In this document: positions 7,581 through 16,168 of the stretch, piece after piece | Numbering within the stretch: position 1 is the stretch's first letter | Layout: each line of letters starts with the position of its first letter | Origin: Streptomyces sp. HSG2 | GTDB taxonomy: Bacteria; Actinomycetota; Actinomycetes; Streptomycetales; Streptomycetaceae | Assembly: GCF_016598575.1 (NCBI RefSeq) | Contig: NZ_CP066801.1 | Coordinates: 4,692,501-4,756,500 of the forward strand | DNA length: 64,000 bases | Direction of reading: 5' to 3' | Notes under the pieces: model-generated | Databases searched by the model: none | The model's input: only the letters and a program-made list of their open reading frames with translations | Told to the model about the DNA's origin: nothing | Position numbers and translations under genes: made by a program

Positions 7581-9064
7581 CTGTTGTGGGGGCCGCGCAG
7601 GTGGCCCGTCTGCTCGGTTCGCAGCGGGAGCGCCCGGCAGGACCCGGCACACGCCGCCCGCCGGCCTACCGGTCGCTCGCCGACGGCATCAGACTGCTGG
7701 TGCTGGAGGGCAGGGTCCCCGTCGCGGCTCGCCTGCCCGCCGAGCGCGAACTGGCCCTCGCCCTGCGCGTGAGTCGCACCACGGTCGCCGCCGCGTACGA
7801 GGCGCTGCGCTCCGAGGGGTTCCTGGAGTCCCGTCGTGGCGCCGGCAGCTGGACGGCGGTGCCGGCCGGGAACCCCTTGCCCGCCCGCGGGCTCGAACCC
7901 CTGCCGCCCGAGGCGCTCGGCTCGATGATCGACCTCGGCTGCGCGGCGCTCCCGGCCCCGGAGCCGTGGCTGACGCGAGCCGTGCGGGGAGCGTTGGAGG
8001 AACTGCCGCCCTACGCCCATACCCACGGCGACTACCCGGCCGGTCTTCCCGCCCTGCGGGCCACGATCGCGGATCGTTACTCGGCCCGGGGCATTCCGAC
8101 CATGCCCGAGCAGATCATGGTCACCACGGGGGCCATGGGGGCCATCGACGCGATCTGTCATCTGTTCGCCCCTCGGGGGGAACGCGTGGCCGTGGAGTCC
8201 CCGTCCTACGCCAACATCCTCCAGTTGATGCGCGAGGCGGGCGCGCGGCTCGTGCCGGTGGCGATGGGCGAGGGCCTGTCCGGATGGGACATGGACCGGT
8301 GGCGCCAGGTGCTGCGGGAGGCCGCGCCGCGCCTGGCCTACGTGGTGGCGGACTTCCACAACCCCACCGGAGCGCTGGCCGACGAGGACCGGCGACGCGC
8401 GCTGGTGGACGCCGCGCGGTCGGCGGGAACCGTACTGGTGGCCGACGAGACCATGAGCGAGTTGTGGCTCGACGAGGGGGCCCGCCTGCCCCGGCCGGTC
8501 TGCGCCTTCGACCCGGCGGGGTCCACGGTCGTCACGGTGGGATCCGCCAGCAAGGCGTTCTGGGCCGGGATGCGGATCGGATGGGTGCGGGCCGCCCCGG
8601 ACGTGATCCGCAGTCTGGTCGCCGCACGGGCCTACGCCGACCTGGGCACGCCCGTGGTGGAGCAACTCGGCGTCGACTGGCTGTTCCGCACGGGCGGCTG
8701 GGAGCGCGCGGTGGCCCTGCGACGAGCGCAGGCCAGGGAGAACCGGGACGCGCTGGTCGCGGCGGTGCGACGGGAGCTGCCCAGCTGGGAGTTCGAGGTG
8801 CCGGACGGCGGGCTGACCCTCTGGGTCCGCGGCGGTGGGCTCTCCGGCTCCCGCCTCGCCGAGGCGGGAGAACGCGTGGGGGTGCGCGTCCCCTCGGGGC
8901 CGAGGTTCGGCGTCGACGGCGCCTTCGAGGGGTACCTTCGGCTGCCGTTCACCGTGTCCGGCGCCGTGGCCGAGGAGGCCGCGGTGCGTCTCGCGGCGGC
9001 GGCGCGCCTGGTGGAGAGGGGCGGCGCCGGCGGAGCGGAGGCCCCGCGCCCCTTCGTCGCCTGA
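7565..9064 (+). CDS. MocR/PdxR-type regulator (GntR HTH fused to aminotransferase)
   Basis: The 499-residue protein is a GntR-family winged helix (about residues 35-105; RLPAERELALALRVSRTTV is the recognition region) followed by a fold-type I aminotransferase domain. The PLP-binding lysine is Lys330 in SASKAFW, and AFDPAGS, DFHNPTG and DETMSE are aminotransferase motifs. Such proteins are transcription factors that sense PLP or amino compounds rather than metabolic enzymes. The ATG at 7565 begins the usual N terminus; an upstream in-frame start at 7499 would add 22 atypical residues. It is divergent from the yczE-like gene, its probable target. Confidence 0.85.
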   Translation: MPQWTSVVGAAQVARLLGSQRERPAGPGTRRPPAYRSLADGIRLLVLEGRVPVAARLPAERELALALRVSRTTVAAAYEALRSEGFLESRRGAGSWTAVPAGNPLPARGLEPLPPEALGSMIDLGCAALPAPEPWLTRAVRGALEELPPYAHTHGDYPAGLPALRATIADRYSARGIPTMPEQIMVTTGAMGAIDAICHLFAPRGERVAVESPSYANILQLMREAGARLVPVAMGEGLSGWDMDRWRQVLREAAPRLAYVVADFHNPTGALADEDRRRALVDAARSAGTVLVADETMSELWLDEGARLPRPVCAFDPAGSTVVTVGSASKAFWAGMRIGWVRAAPDVIRSLVAARAYADLGTPVVEQLGVDWLFRTGGWERAVALRRAQARENRDALVAAVRRELPSWEFEVPDGGLTLWVRGGGLSGSRLAEAGERVGVRVPSGPRFGVDGAFEGYLRLPFTVSGAVAEEAAVRLAAAARLVERGGAGGAEAPRPFVA

Positions 9065-9148
9065 GCGCGGCACGCCCGCCCGAGCGCCGGCCGGGTTCCG
9101 CGTTCCCGGGGAGGGCGCGGTTCGGTCGCGCCGCCTGGTGAGGCGGGG

Positions 9149-10879
9149 CTAGTGCTTGCTCAGGGCACCCGAGGGTTCGGGCTCCGGGCGCGCGTGCCCG
9201 CCCTCGGCAGGCGGGGCGGTCGGTCCTCCGGCGCGGGTGTCCTCGCCGCGCTCGGGCCGGTGGGATTCCCCGACGAGCGGCGCGAAGGTCGGCGAGGCCG
9301 GGCCGAGGACCGCCGTCGCCTCCGTGTCCGCCTCGCCGGAGCGACGCTCGTCGCCGGTGGACGTCTCGGGGAAGGGCGGCAGCAGGGCCAGGACCGCCTG
9401 ACGTTCGGCGTCGCCCGTCGCCTCGTCGTACGGGTCGGGAGTGGCCGGCACCTGGAGTCGCAGCACCGCTTGTGTGCCCAGGCGCGCGTAGCCGCGTCCC
9501 GGCGGGACGTCGTCGACCAAGGTGGTGCCGGGCGGGACCCCGAGCACGGCGGCGAGCTGGTCAGCGGTGGCGGGGCCGAGCACCACACGGGCGTGGGTGT
9601 GCCGCCACACCGCGTCCTCGATGGTGTCGACGCAGTCCAACTGGTCGGCCACGACGACCGTGACCCGGGCGGCCCTGCCGTGCCGCAGTGCCGCCTGCAG
9701 GAACGACTGGGGGTCGCGGCGCCCTTCCGCGGCGGCGAGGTGGGAGAACGTGCCAGGTCGATCCAGCAGCACCCACAGGGGCCGCCCGGTGTCCTCGGGC
9801 GGCCGGCGACCTTCCTGGCGGGCCCGGTCGAGGGAGAGCAGGCGACGTTCCGTCTCCTGGGCCGCCCACCGCAGGACCGTGAGCGCCCCCGACAGTCCGC
9901 ACTCGACGGCCAGCACCCCTTCGCGTCCTCGTAGACAGGCGTACTCGCCGGTGCCGCCCCCGTCGACGACGATCAGGTCGCCTCCGTCGCGCAGAGCCTG
10001 AAGCGCGATCAAGCGAAGCAGAGTCGAGGTGCCCGAGCCCGGGCGTCCCAGGGCCAGCAGGTGCGGCTCGGTGGAGCGCGCGCCGGTGCGCCAGACCACC
10101 GGCGGAACGTCTCGCCGGGCGTCGCCCCGGCCCAGGGGCAGGGTGCGACGCACCCGTGTGGGGTCGGTGAAGCCCAGTACCGTCTCGCCCGGAGCGGTGA
10201 CGAAGTGCTGCGCGGTGATGTCCGCTGGAAGCGGCGGCAGCACGGTCAGCGTGAGGTGGTTGGCCTCCTCGTCCCAGACGTAGTGGTACTCGCGCCCGCG
10301 CCCGGCCTTGGCCGTCAGCAGGTACTCGATCCTGAGCCGGGCCGCGGCCTCCCCGTCGGTGAAATACGCCGGGTAGCGGACGACCAGATGAGAGAAGCGG
10401 CCGGATTCGTCGAATTCGTACGCCGGGAACGCCTTGTGCCAGTCTCCCCCGTGGCGGTAGAGCGGATCCGGATCCTCCGGGAGGGCGAAGTACGGCACCA
10501 GCGCCTCGTAGAGGGCCGCCAGCCGCGCGCCTCGGGCGGTGTCGGGGCCCTCCGGGGAGGCAGGCCGCGCCGTGTCCCGTCCGCGACGGGCCGCCGCCGC
10601 CATCAGGCCGAGGCCCGCCAGGTGGGGACCGTACGGAGTCAGCGCCACGACCAGGATCACCGAGGCCACCAGGAACAGCAGCGGTCCGCGACGGTCCCTC
10701 GGCGTCTCCGTCCATTTGCGTCGGGCCGCGGCCGTCAGCAGGCGCAGCCCGCGGACGATCGTGACCAGCGGACGCAGGGCCTCGACGAGGCCGTCGACCG
10801 CCGTCCGGGCCGGCTCCCGGCTCCTGGCGAGTCGGGCCGCGCCGTCGCCGAGAACGCGGGGGAGGGGGCGCCGGGTCAA
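9149..10879 (-). CDS. membrane-anchored P-loop protein with altered Walker A (FtsK/TraB-like)
   Basis: This 576-residue protein has two hydrophobic segments at residues 67-96 and then a large cytoplasmic part with an AAA/FtsK-like P-loop. The Walker A region reads GRPGSGTS (278-285): Thr284 stands where the essential lysine normally is. DLIVVDGGG (301-309) resembles a Walker B strand. Without the lysine, ATP hydrolysis may be weak or absent. The C-terminal 70 residues are acidic and proline-rich. Translation starts at TTG 10879, five bases after AGGAGG. The neighbouring gene for a 64-residue membrane protein lies just upstream on the same strand, suggesting an operon. The function is unknown; DNA or protein translocation is only an analogy. 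Confidence 0.65.
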   Translation of the reverse strand: MTRRPLPRVLGDGAARLARSREPARTAVDGLVEALRPLVTIVRGLRLLTAAARRKWTETPRDRRGPLLFLVASVILVVALTPYGPHLAGLGLMAAAARRGRDTARPASPEGPDTARGARLAALYEALVPYFALPEDPDPLYRHGGDWHKAFPAYEFDESGRFSHLVVRYPAYFTDGEAAARLRIEYLLTAKAGRGREYHYVWDEEANHLTLTVLPPLPADITAQHFVTAPGETVLGFTDPTRVRRTLPLGRGDARRDVPPVVWRTGARSTEPHLLALGRPGSGTSTLLRLIALQALRDGGDLIVVDGGGTGEYACLRGREGVLAVECGLSGALTVLRWAAQETERRLLSLDRARQEGRRPPEDTGRPLWVLLDRPGTFSHLAAAEGRRDPQSFLQAALRHGRAARVTVVVADQLDCVDTIEDAVWRHTHARVVLGPATADQLAAVLGVPPGTTLVDDVPPGRGYARLGTQAVLRLQVPATPDPYDEATGDAERQAVLALLPPFPETSTGDERRSGEADTEATAVLGPASPTFAPLVGESHRPERGEDTRAGGPTAPPAEGGHARPEPEPSGALSKH

Positions 10880-10919
10880 TGCTGCCTCCTGGTGAGTCCG
10901 TACGGGTGAGGGAAGGCGG

Positions 10920-11114
10920 TCAGAACTTGATCCCGCCGAGGAGGCTCGCGAGGCTCTCGCCGCCCGCTCGGATGCTCGGCGCGATGGCGGTGCTGGCCAG
11001 GTAGAAGCCGAACAGCATCGCCACCAGGGCGTGCGAGGCCTTCAGGCCGTCCTTGCGGCAGAGGATGAAGAGCACGATGCCGAGCAGGACCACGCTTGAG
11101 ATCGGGAGGATCAT
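10920..11114 (-). CDS. small membrane protein, 64 residues
   Basis: The sequence starts MILPISSVVLLGIVLF and has two hydrophobic segments (about residues 3-18 and 28-46), with a short glycine-rich end (LASLLGGIKF). The size and hydrophobicity recall small transfer-associated membrane proteins next to TraB-like ATPases, but I cannot assign a function. AGGAG lies seven bases before the ATG. A promoter-like pair is found 50-80 bases upstream. It precedes the P-loop protein gene by 40 bases and is probably co-transcribed with it. Confidence 0.7.
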   Translation of the reverse strand: MILPISSVVLLGIVLFILCRKDGLKASHALVAMLFGFYLASTAIAPSIRAGGESLASLLGGIKF

Positions 11115-11415
11115 GTGAGTTCTCCTGAGTGCCGACGTTCACCATGGGTGCTTCTCGGCTCACAGAATGTGTCCATGTGATAAAAGGTGCAACTGGACCC
11201 GAAACGCCCCCTCGCGATCGGTCGAGGTCGCGACCGCCCGGCCCACGAGGCGTCGCGCGAGCCGGCGTGCTCCGCCCGGCCGCGGTCCGGACCCCGGCCG
11301 GGCGTTCCGGAGTCGCGAGAGCCAGTACGCTGGCGTTTCACTCGGACGGCCCCGCCCCCCGAGGTCCCCGCACCCCAGCCCCACGTTCCCAGTTCCCGCG
11401 AGAGGCGGTCCGGAG
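11115..11415. other. divergent intergenic region
   Basis: This 301-base region separates the minus-strand membrane protein gene and the plus-strand ankyrin gene. It holds a minus-strand promoter candidate (11164-11192). On the plus strand, TACGCT at 11326-11331 could be a -10 box for the ankyrin gene, but no convincing -35 is seen. Confidence 0.4.
11164..11192 (-). promoter_or_regulatory. candidate promoter of the 64-residue membrane protein operon
   Basis: Read on the minus strand, TTGCAC (complement of 11187-11192) and CATTCT (complement of 11164-11169) are separated by 17 bases in an unusually AT-rich patch. Transcription would start about 45 bases before the start codon at 11114. Confidence 0.45.
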
Positions 11416-11808
11416 ATGAGCGAAGCCCCCGACCCCGAGGTCGTCGAGCTGGCGACCAAGATCTTCGACCTGGCCAGGCGTGGGCGCGCCGACGCCCTGG
11501 TCGCGTACGTCGACGCCGGTGTCCCCGTCGGCCTCGCCAACGACCGCGGGGACTCCCTCCTCATGCTCGCCGCCTACCACGGCCACGCCGAGGCCGTGCG
11601 GGCGCTCCTGGCGCGTGGTGCCGAGCCCGACCGAGCCAACGACCGAGGTCAGACCCCCCTGGCCGGAGCCGTCTTCAAGGGCGAGGCCGAGGTTATCCGA
11701 GTGCTTCTCGCCGGCGGCGCCGACCCCGACGCCGGCACCCCCTCCGCCCTCGACACCGCTCGGATGTTCGGCCGGTCCGAACTCGTGGAGCTCTTCGAGC
11801 GGGGCTGA
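11416..11808 (+). CDS. ankyrin repeat protein
   Basis: The 130-residue protein consists of about three ankyrin repeats. The consensus elements GDSLLMLAAYHGHAEAVRALLARGAEPD, GQTPLAGAVFKGEAEVIRVLLAGGADPD and a shortened third copy can be seen in order. Ankyrin repeats mediate protein-protein contacts; the partner here is unknown. The ATG at 11416 was chosen because the preceding in-frame sequence is not repeat-like and GGAG lies a few bases before it. No signal peptide is present. A strong hairpin directly follows the stop codon. Confidence 0.85.
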   Translation: MSEAPDPEVVELATKIFDLARRGRADALVAYVDAGVPVGLANDRGDSLLMLAAYHGHAEAVRALLARGAEPDRANDRGQTPLAGAVFKGEAEVIRVLLAGGADPDAGTPSALDTARMFGRSELVELFERG

Positions 11809-11810
11809 GC

Positions 11811-11838
11811 CCCGCCCTCCGCGACCGGGGAGGGCGGG
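11811..11838 (+). terminator. terminator after the ankyrin gene
   Basis: CCCGCCCTCC (11811-11820) and GGAGGGCGGG (11829-11838) form a perfect 10-base stem with an eight-base loop two bases after the ankyrin stop codon. Confidence 0.65.
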
Positions 11839-12017
11839 TCGGCGCCGCGGCGGGGAAGGCGAGCGCGCCCCGGGGGGGGTGAATTTCGGTCGCGGCGGCC
11901 GGGACCGCCGGGTCATCATGGCGACGTGGTTCACGGACACGACGGCTGGGCAGGTGTTGCCGCACCACGTGGGCCGTGTCACGGCTCACGGGGGCCACCG
12001 ACGAAAGGCAGAGGAAG

Positions 12018-12059
12018 ATGGTCTTCTACAAGCAGCAGACGGCGGGCGCTCCGACGTGA
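12018..12059 (+). CDS. possible 13-codon leader peptide
   Basis: A short frame, MVFYKQQTAGAPT followed by TGA, starts at an ATG preceded by AGAGGAAG. It lies 63 bases before the HEAT-repeat gene, in a 314-base gap that otherwise holds only the ankyrin terminator. The peptide may be translated and couple to the downstream gene, or it may be chance. It contains no run of a single amino acid, so classical attenuation is not indicated. Confidence 0.25.
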   Translation: MVFYKQQTAGAPT

Positions 12060-12122
12060 ACTCGCGCGGCCAGGAAGCTCCACCCCCCGGTTGCGTCGAC
12101 GCTTGATGTGAGGCTGTTTCCC

Positions 12123-13547
12123 ATGTTCGATCCGGTCATAGCGCCCAGCGGCACCCTGCTGGGCCTTCTCCAGCGTGGGCGTGGCGACGGCACGCTGCAC
12201 GCGCTCACCGCCCCCCGTCCGGATGCGCTCGCGGCGCTCAACCACTGCGTCCTGCGCGACCCCCGCCACGACTGGCAGCTGGAGAACCGCTCCCTGTACT
12301 ACGCCCGGCTCTTCCTCGACCTCGACGGCGAACTCGACGCGATCGAGGCTCATCTCTTCTCCGCCGAGGACACCCTCGACACGGACGAGTCCCGAACCGG
12401 TCTCGCGTTGGCCGTGCTCGGTCACCTGGCCTCCTACGGCAGGCGCGACGCCCTGGAGATGCTCCGCCGGTACGCCGCCGACGGCAGCAACTGGGCTTGG
12501 GCGCTGGACGAGTTGGCGCTCCGGGACGACGACGCGGGACTGCGCGCGCTCGCCGCTCCGGTGCTGGCCCGCTTCCCCCGCGACCCCGGTGGAGACGCCG
12601 AGCTGGCCGCTGCCGTGCGCGACGCCTTCGAGCCCCGCCCCTGGCGACTCTGGGCCGAGGACCCCCTCCCGGCGACCGCCGCTCGCGTGCGTGCCGCCCA
12701 GGAGGCCGGTTCCTTCGACACCTGGGGACGGCAGCTGGCCCCGGCCGGACCGCGACCCGCCTGGAGCGTGGGAGCCGTGCTCGCCTGGGCCCAGGAGGGG
12801 GCGGACCGCGGCGTCCCCCGACATGTCCCCGCCGCCCGCTGCCTGTCCGCCGTCGCCGGCCCCGACGACCGTTCCGTGATCGTCGAGGCGGCCCGTACCG
12901 GCGGCGAGGGAGCCCGCTGCACCGCGCTGCGCTACCTCGCGGGGCGCGGGGACGGGGAGGCGCTCGACCTGATCGAGGACGCCTACTCCGGTGGTTCGGA
13001 TGCCGTCCGGCGGGCCGCCCTGGACGCTTTCGAACGGATGGGCGGCGACGTCGCGGTGGACCGCGCCCGGTGCTGGGCCCCTCGCCCCGACGCGTTGGGA
13101 GCCGCCGCCTGCCGGGTCCTCGCCTGCCGAGGCGGCGCCGTCGATCGGGAAGCGGTGCTGGCCGCGCTGCGCGAGGCCGTGCGGGGGGAGGGTCCCGACG
13201 CCCCGACCCTGTGGACGCTCGTCGATGGCACCGGTCGGCTCGGCATCGCCTGCGCGGCCCCGGTGCTCCGCCACGTCTACCGCGAGACGACCTCCTCCCA
13301 CCTGAGGGGCAGGGCGGCGCGCGCGCTCGCCGTCACCGACCCGTCCTTCGCCGCGGGCTTCGCCGTGGAGTGCCTGTGGGACTGCGAGGAGTCCACCCGG
13401 GAGGTCGCCGCCCGCCATGCCGGCACCGGCGACGCCCGCGTCGTCGAGCGCCTGCGCCGACTCGCGGCGGACCCGGCCGAGGAAGCCGAGGTGCAGACCG
13501 TCGTGAGGAGCCGGATCCCGCCGGACGCCCGTCGGGTGACGCAATGA
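12123..13547 (+). CDS. HEAT-repeat protein
   Basis: The 474-residue protein is alpha-helical throughout and alanine/arginine-rich. Repeats of about 30 residues (for example SRTGLALAVLGHLASYGRRDALEMLRRYA, GGEGARCTALRYLAGRGDGEALDLIEDAY and SDAVRRAALDAFERMGG) match PBS-lyase or HEAT-like units, which form curved scaffolds for protein binding. No catalytic domain is visible. The ATG at 12123 gives MFDPVIAPSGTLLGLLQRGRG; a GTG 15 bases upstream is possible. It stands between the ankyrin gene and the convergent 5-oxoprolinase operon. Its function is unknown. Confidence 0.75.
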   Translation: MFDPVIAPSGTLLGLLQRGRGDGTLHALTAPRPDALAALNHCVLRDPRHDWQLENRSLYYARLFLDLDGELDAIEAHLFSAEDTLDTDESRTGLALAVLGHLASYGRRDALEMLRRYAADGSNWAWALDELALRDDDAGLRALAAPVLARFPRDPGGDAELAAAVRDAFEPRPWRLWAEDPLPATAARVRAAQEAGSFDTWGRQLAPAGPRPAWSVGAVLAWAQEGADRGVPRHVPAARCLSAVAGPDDRSVIVEAARTGGEGARCTALRYLAGRGDGEALDLIEDAYSGGSDAVRRAALDAFERMGGDVAVDRARCWAPRPDALGAAACRVLACRGGAVDREAVLAALREAVRGEGPDAPTLWTLVDGTGRLGIACAAPVLRHVYRETTSSHLRGRAARALAVTDPSFAAGFAVECLWDCEESTREVAARHAGTGDARVVERLRRLAADPAEEAEVQTVVRSRIPPDARRVTQ

Positions 13548-13607
13548 ACCACGAACCACCGGGGGCCGGCACGGGAGCGCGGACGCGAGGTCGGCGTCGG
13601 CCGCGCG

Positions 13608-13638
13608 CCGGGCCTCCCGGGCTCACCGGGTGGCCCGG
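13608..13638. terminator. weak hairpin between convergent genes
   Basis: CCGGGCC (13608-13614) and GGCCCGG (13632-13638) pair across a 17-base loop between the HEAT-repeat gene and the pxpC stop. The position suits a terminator, but the stem is short. Confidence 0.3.
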
Positions 13639-13639
13639 C

Positions 13640-14539
13640 TCACCGGCCGTTCCCCCGTCCGCGCGACGGCCGGCGGGGCGGCCCGCCGACCCCGACGAAG
13701 CGCACGGGCGTGCCGGGGGCCGCTTGCGCGGCGGCGGGGAGGTCGCTGCCGCGGACCACTCCGATCACGGGGTAGCCGCCCGTGGTGGGGTGGTCGGCCA
13801 GGAACACCACCGGACAGCCGTCGGGCGGCACTTGGACCGCGCCCAGCACCATCCCCTCGCTGGGCAGCTCACCTGGTGCGGAGCGCTCCAGAACGGGGCC
13901 CGTCAGACGCAACCCGATCCGGTTGCCGGAAGAGGCCACCCGGTAGGGGCGTGAGACGAGGACGCGGACGGCCTCGGCGGTGAACCAGTCCTCTCGCGGG
14001 CCCGGTGTCACCCGCAACACCAACTCCACCGGCGGTGCCGGGTACGGGGCCGCGTCCGCCGGAGCGGGAGGCGGCCCCGGGCTTCCGACGGGCAGCACCG
14101 TCCCCTCGACCAACGGTGGCGGGCCCAGGCCGGACAGCAGATCGGTGGACCGGCTGCCGAGCACCGGCGCCACGGCCACGCCGCCGGCCACCGCCAGGTA
14201 GCTGCGGACCCCGCGGACCGCCTCGCCGATCTCCAGCACCGCGCCCGCCGGCACCCGGACGGCGGCCCCCCACGCCGCGGGTCGGCCGTCCACGCCGACC
14301 GGGCACGGCGCTCCGCCCACCGCGACGGTGACGGGGGTGGTGGGGCGCAGGGAACAGCCGTCGAGGGTGGTCTCCAACACGGCCGCGTCCACGGCGTTGC
14401 CGACCAGCCGGTTGGCCAGACTCGCGGCCGGTGGGTCGAGGACACCGGAACGTGGCACTCCGAGGTGTGCGTGGCCCGGACGACCCCGGTCCTGGACGGT
14501 CGTCAGGAGCCCCGCCCTGACGACCACGAGTTCGCTCAC
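13640..14539 (-). CDS. pxpC: 5-oxoprolinase subunit PxpC
   Basis: PxpC, PxpB and PxpA together hydrolyse 5-oxoproline (pyroglutamate) to glutamate using ATP. This 299-residue protein is the biotin-dependent carboxyltransferase-like KipA/PxpC subunit: it has the family start ELVVVRAGLLTTVQDRGRPG, then GVPRSGVLD, and later SSGNRIGLRL and ADHPTTGGYPVIG. The GTG at 14539 overlaps the pxpB stop by four bases. It is the last gene of a tightly coupled pxpA-pxpB-pxpC operon. The C-terminal tail is arginine-rich and lies next to a possible terminator. Confidence 0.92.
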   Translation of the reverse strand: MSELVVVRAGLLTTVQDRGRPGHAHLGVPRSGVLDPPAASLANRLVGNAVDAAVLETTLDGCSLRPTTPVTVAVGGAPCPVGVDGRPAAWGAAVRVPAGAVLEIGEAVRGVRSYLAVAGGVAVAPVLGSRSTDLLSGLGPPPLVEGTVLPVGSPGPPPAPADAAPYPAPPVELVLRVTPGPREDWFTAEAVRVLVSRPYRVASSGNRIGLRLTGPVLERSAPGELPSEGMVLGAVQVPPDGCPVVFLADHPTTGGYPVIGVVRGSDLPAAAQAAPGTPVRFVGVGGPPRRPSRGRGNGR

Positions 14540-15171
14540 GACGCCCGTTCCTCTCCGGGGTGCCCCACCGGTGCGAAACGTACCCGGGTCCCGGGCGCCA
14601 GCAGGGCCGCCGGGGACCGCGAGGGATCCCACAGCACCGCGTCCGTCACGCCGATCAACCGCCAGCCGCCCGGAGACGACCCCGGATACACGCCCGTGTA
14701 GGGCCCCGCCAACCCCACGGAACCCGCCGGCACGATCCGACGCGGTGTGGACAGACGCGGCACGTGGTAGCGCTCCGGCAGGCCGGTCAGATAGCCGAAG
14801 CCGGGCGCGAAGCCGCAGAACGCGACGTGGAACTCGGTCGCCGCGTGGATGCGTGCCACCTCCTCCACGCCAACGCCCCAGAGGTCCGCGACGCGCCGCA
14901 GGTCGGCTCCGGTGTAGCGCACCGGCAGGACGACCTCCTCCGACGCGGGCGGTCGTGCCGGTGGCACCGGGGCGGAGGCCAACTCGGCGGCCACGCGCAC
15001 CGGGTCGACCAAGCCGTCGAGGAGAACCGTCCGGGCCGCCGGCACGATCTCCCGCACGGTGAGCGAACCCGCCTCCCGGCGGAGGACCAGCGCGGCGTGC
15101 AGAGCCCGCGCCTCCTCGCTCGTGGAGAGCTCCACGAGCAACGCCTCCTCGCCCACCGTCAGCACCCTCAC
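14536..15171 (-). CDS. pxpB: 5-oxoprolinase subunit PxpB
   Basis: This 211-residue protein is the KipI-like (AHS1, cyclophilin-fold) subunit of 5-oxoprolinase. Conserved blocks include VPVRYTG-like LPVRYTGADL, CGFAPGFGYLTGLP, and PAGSVGLAGPYTGVYP near the C terminus. It partners with PxpC and PxpA in the cytoplasm. The GTG at 15171 overlaps the end of pxpA by four bases and the gene overlaps pxpC by four bases, so the three subunits are likely made in equal amounts by coupled translation. Confidence 0.92.
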   Translation of the reverse strand: MRVLTVGEEALLVELSTSEEARALHAALVLRREAGSLTVREIVPAARTVLLDGLVDPVRVAAELASAPVPPARPPASEEVVLPVRYTGADLRRVADLWGVGVEEVARIHAATEFHVAFCGFAPGFGYLTGLPERYHVPRLSTPRRIVPAGSVGLAGPYTGVYPGSSPGGWRLIGVTDAVLWDPSRSPAALLAPGTRVRFAPVGHPGEERAS

Positions 15172-15923
15172 GTGAAGGGCTCCACCCGGATCCCCTCCGC
15201 CTCCAGCCCAGCCCGGATCCGGTGCGCCAGTTCCACGGCGCCGGGCGTGTCGCCGTGCAGGCACAGCGACCGCGCCCTGACCCGGATCCGGGCCCCTGTG
15301 TGCGATGTGATCCTGCCGTGGGACGCCAGGCCCACCGACCGTTCGACCACCTCGTCCGGGTCGACGACCACGGCGCCGTCGGTCCCGCGGGGCACCAGCG
15401 CCCCCCGCTCGGTGTAGGCGCGGTCGGCGAAGGCCTCGGCGACGGTCGACAGGCCGGCGCTCGCCGCGAGGCCCAGCAGGGCCGAGTCGGGCAGCCCCAA
15501 CACCGGGAGGCCGCCGGCGAGGAGCACGCCCTCCACGACCGCGCCGGCCTGGTCCTCGTCGTGGGCCACCCGATGGTAGAGCGCGCCGTGGGGTTTGACG
15601 TACGCCACCGCGGTCCCGGCGGCACGGGCGAAGATCTCCAGTGCCCCGATCTGGTAGGCCACCTCCGCCGCCAACTCCGCGGCCGGCACGTCCATCGCCC
15701 GTCGGCCGAAGCCGGCGAGGTCGCGGTAGGAGACCTGAGCCCCGATCCGCACGCCGCGCTCGGCCGCCAGTTCGCAGACCCGCCGCATGGTGGCCGCGTC
15801 CCCGGCGTGGAAGCCGCAGGCGACGTTGGCGCTGGTGACCACTGACAGCAACGCCACGTCGTCGGTGAGGTGCCAGCGGCCGAATCCCTCGCCGAGGTCG
15901 GCGTTCAGGTCGATCGGGTCCAT
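15168..15923 (-). CDS. pxpA: 5-oxoprolinase subunit PxpA (LamB/YcsF family)
   Basis: The 251-residue protein has the unmistakable start of the LamB/YcsF family, IDLNADLGEGFGRW, followed by VTSANVACGFHAGD, GAQVSYRDLAGFGRR and YVKPHGALYH. The last carries catalytic-site residues; LCLHGDTPGAVELA is at the C terminus. It is the first gene of the operon and ends inside the pxpB start. About 245 bases separate its ATG from the divergent SMC-like operon. Confidence 0.95.
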   Translation of the reverse strand: MDPIDLNADLGEGFGRWHLTDDVALLSVVTSANVACGFHAGDAATMRRVCELAAERGVRIGAQVSYRDLAGFGRRAMDVPAAELAAEVAYQIGALEIFARAAGTAVAYVKPHGALYHRVAHDEDQAGAVVEGVLLAGGLPVLGLPDSALLGLAASAGLSTVAEAFADRAYTERGALVPRGTDGAVVVDPDEVVERSVGLASHGRITSHTGARIRVRARSLCLHGDTPGAVELAHRIRAGLEAEGIRVEPFT

Positions 15924-16132
15924 GCTCGCATTATCTCCTCGCGGGCGCCCCGCGGACGAGCGGGCCGCCGCCGGTGTGGGCCTCGCGACGGCGCCGAGGC
16001 CGACGGTCGGGCCCGGTCCCGCCCTCGGCGACGGGCCCTTCGACCGCGACGCCCCGCGGGGCCCTCGGACGCGTCGTGCCGCTCCGCCGCGGGTGCCGTC
16101 CGGCCGCCTCGCCCGTCGCGGAAGCGCTGGTT

Positions 16133-16161
16133 GGGATGTTCTCCGACGGAGGACCTACTCT
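16133..16161 (+). promoter_or_regulatory. promoter of the SMC-like operon, probably giving a leaderless mRNA
   Basis: TACTCT (16156-16161) is a good -10 hexamer ending seven bases before the GTG at 16169. The -35 is weak (GGGATG at 16133-16138 with a 17-base spacer, or TTGGGA two bases earlier). This distance is characteristic of leaderless transcripts in Streptomyces, and there is no Shine-Dalgarno sequence. Confidence 0.5.
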
Positions 16162-16168
16162 GTGCACC

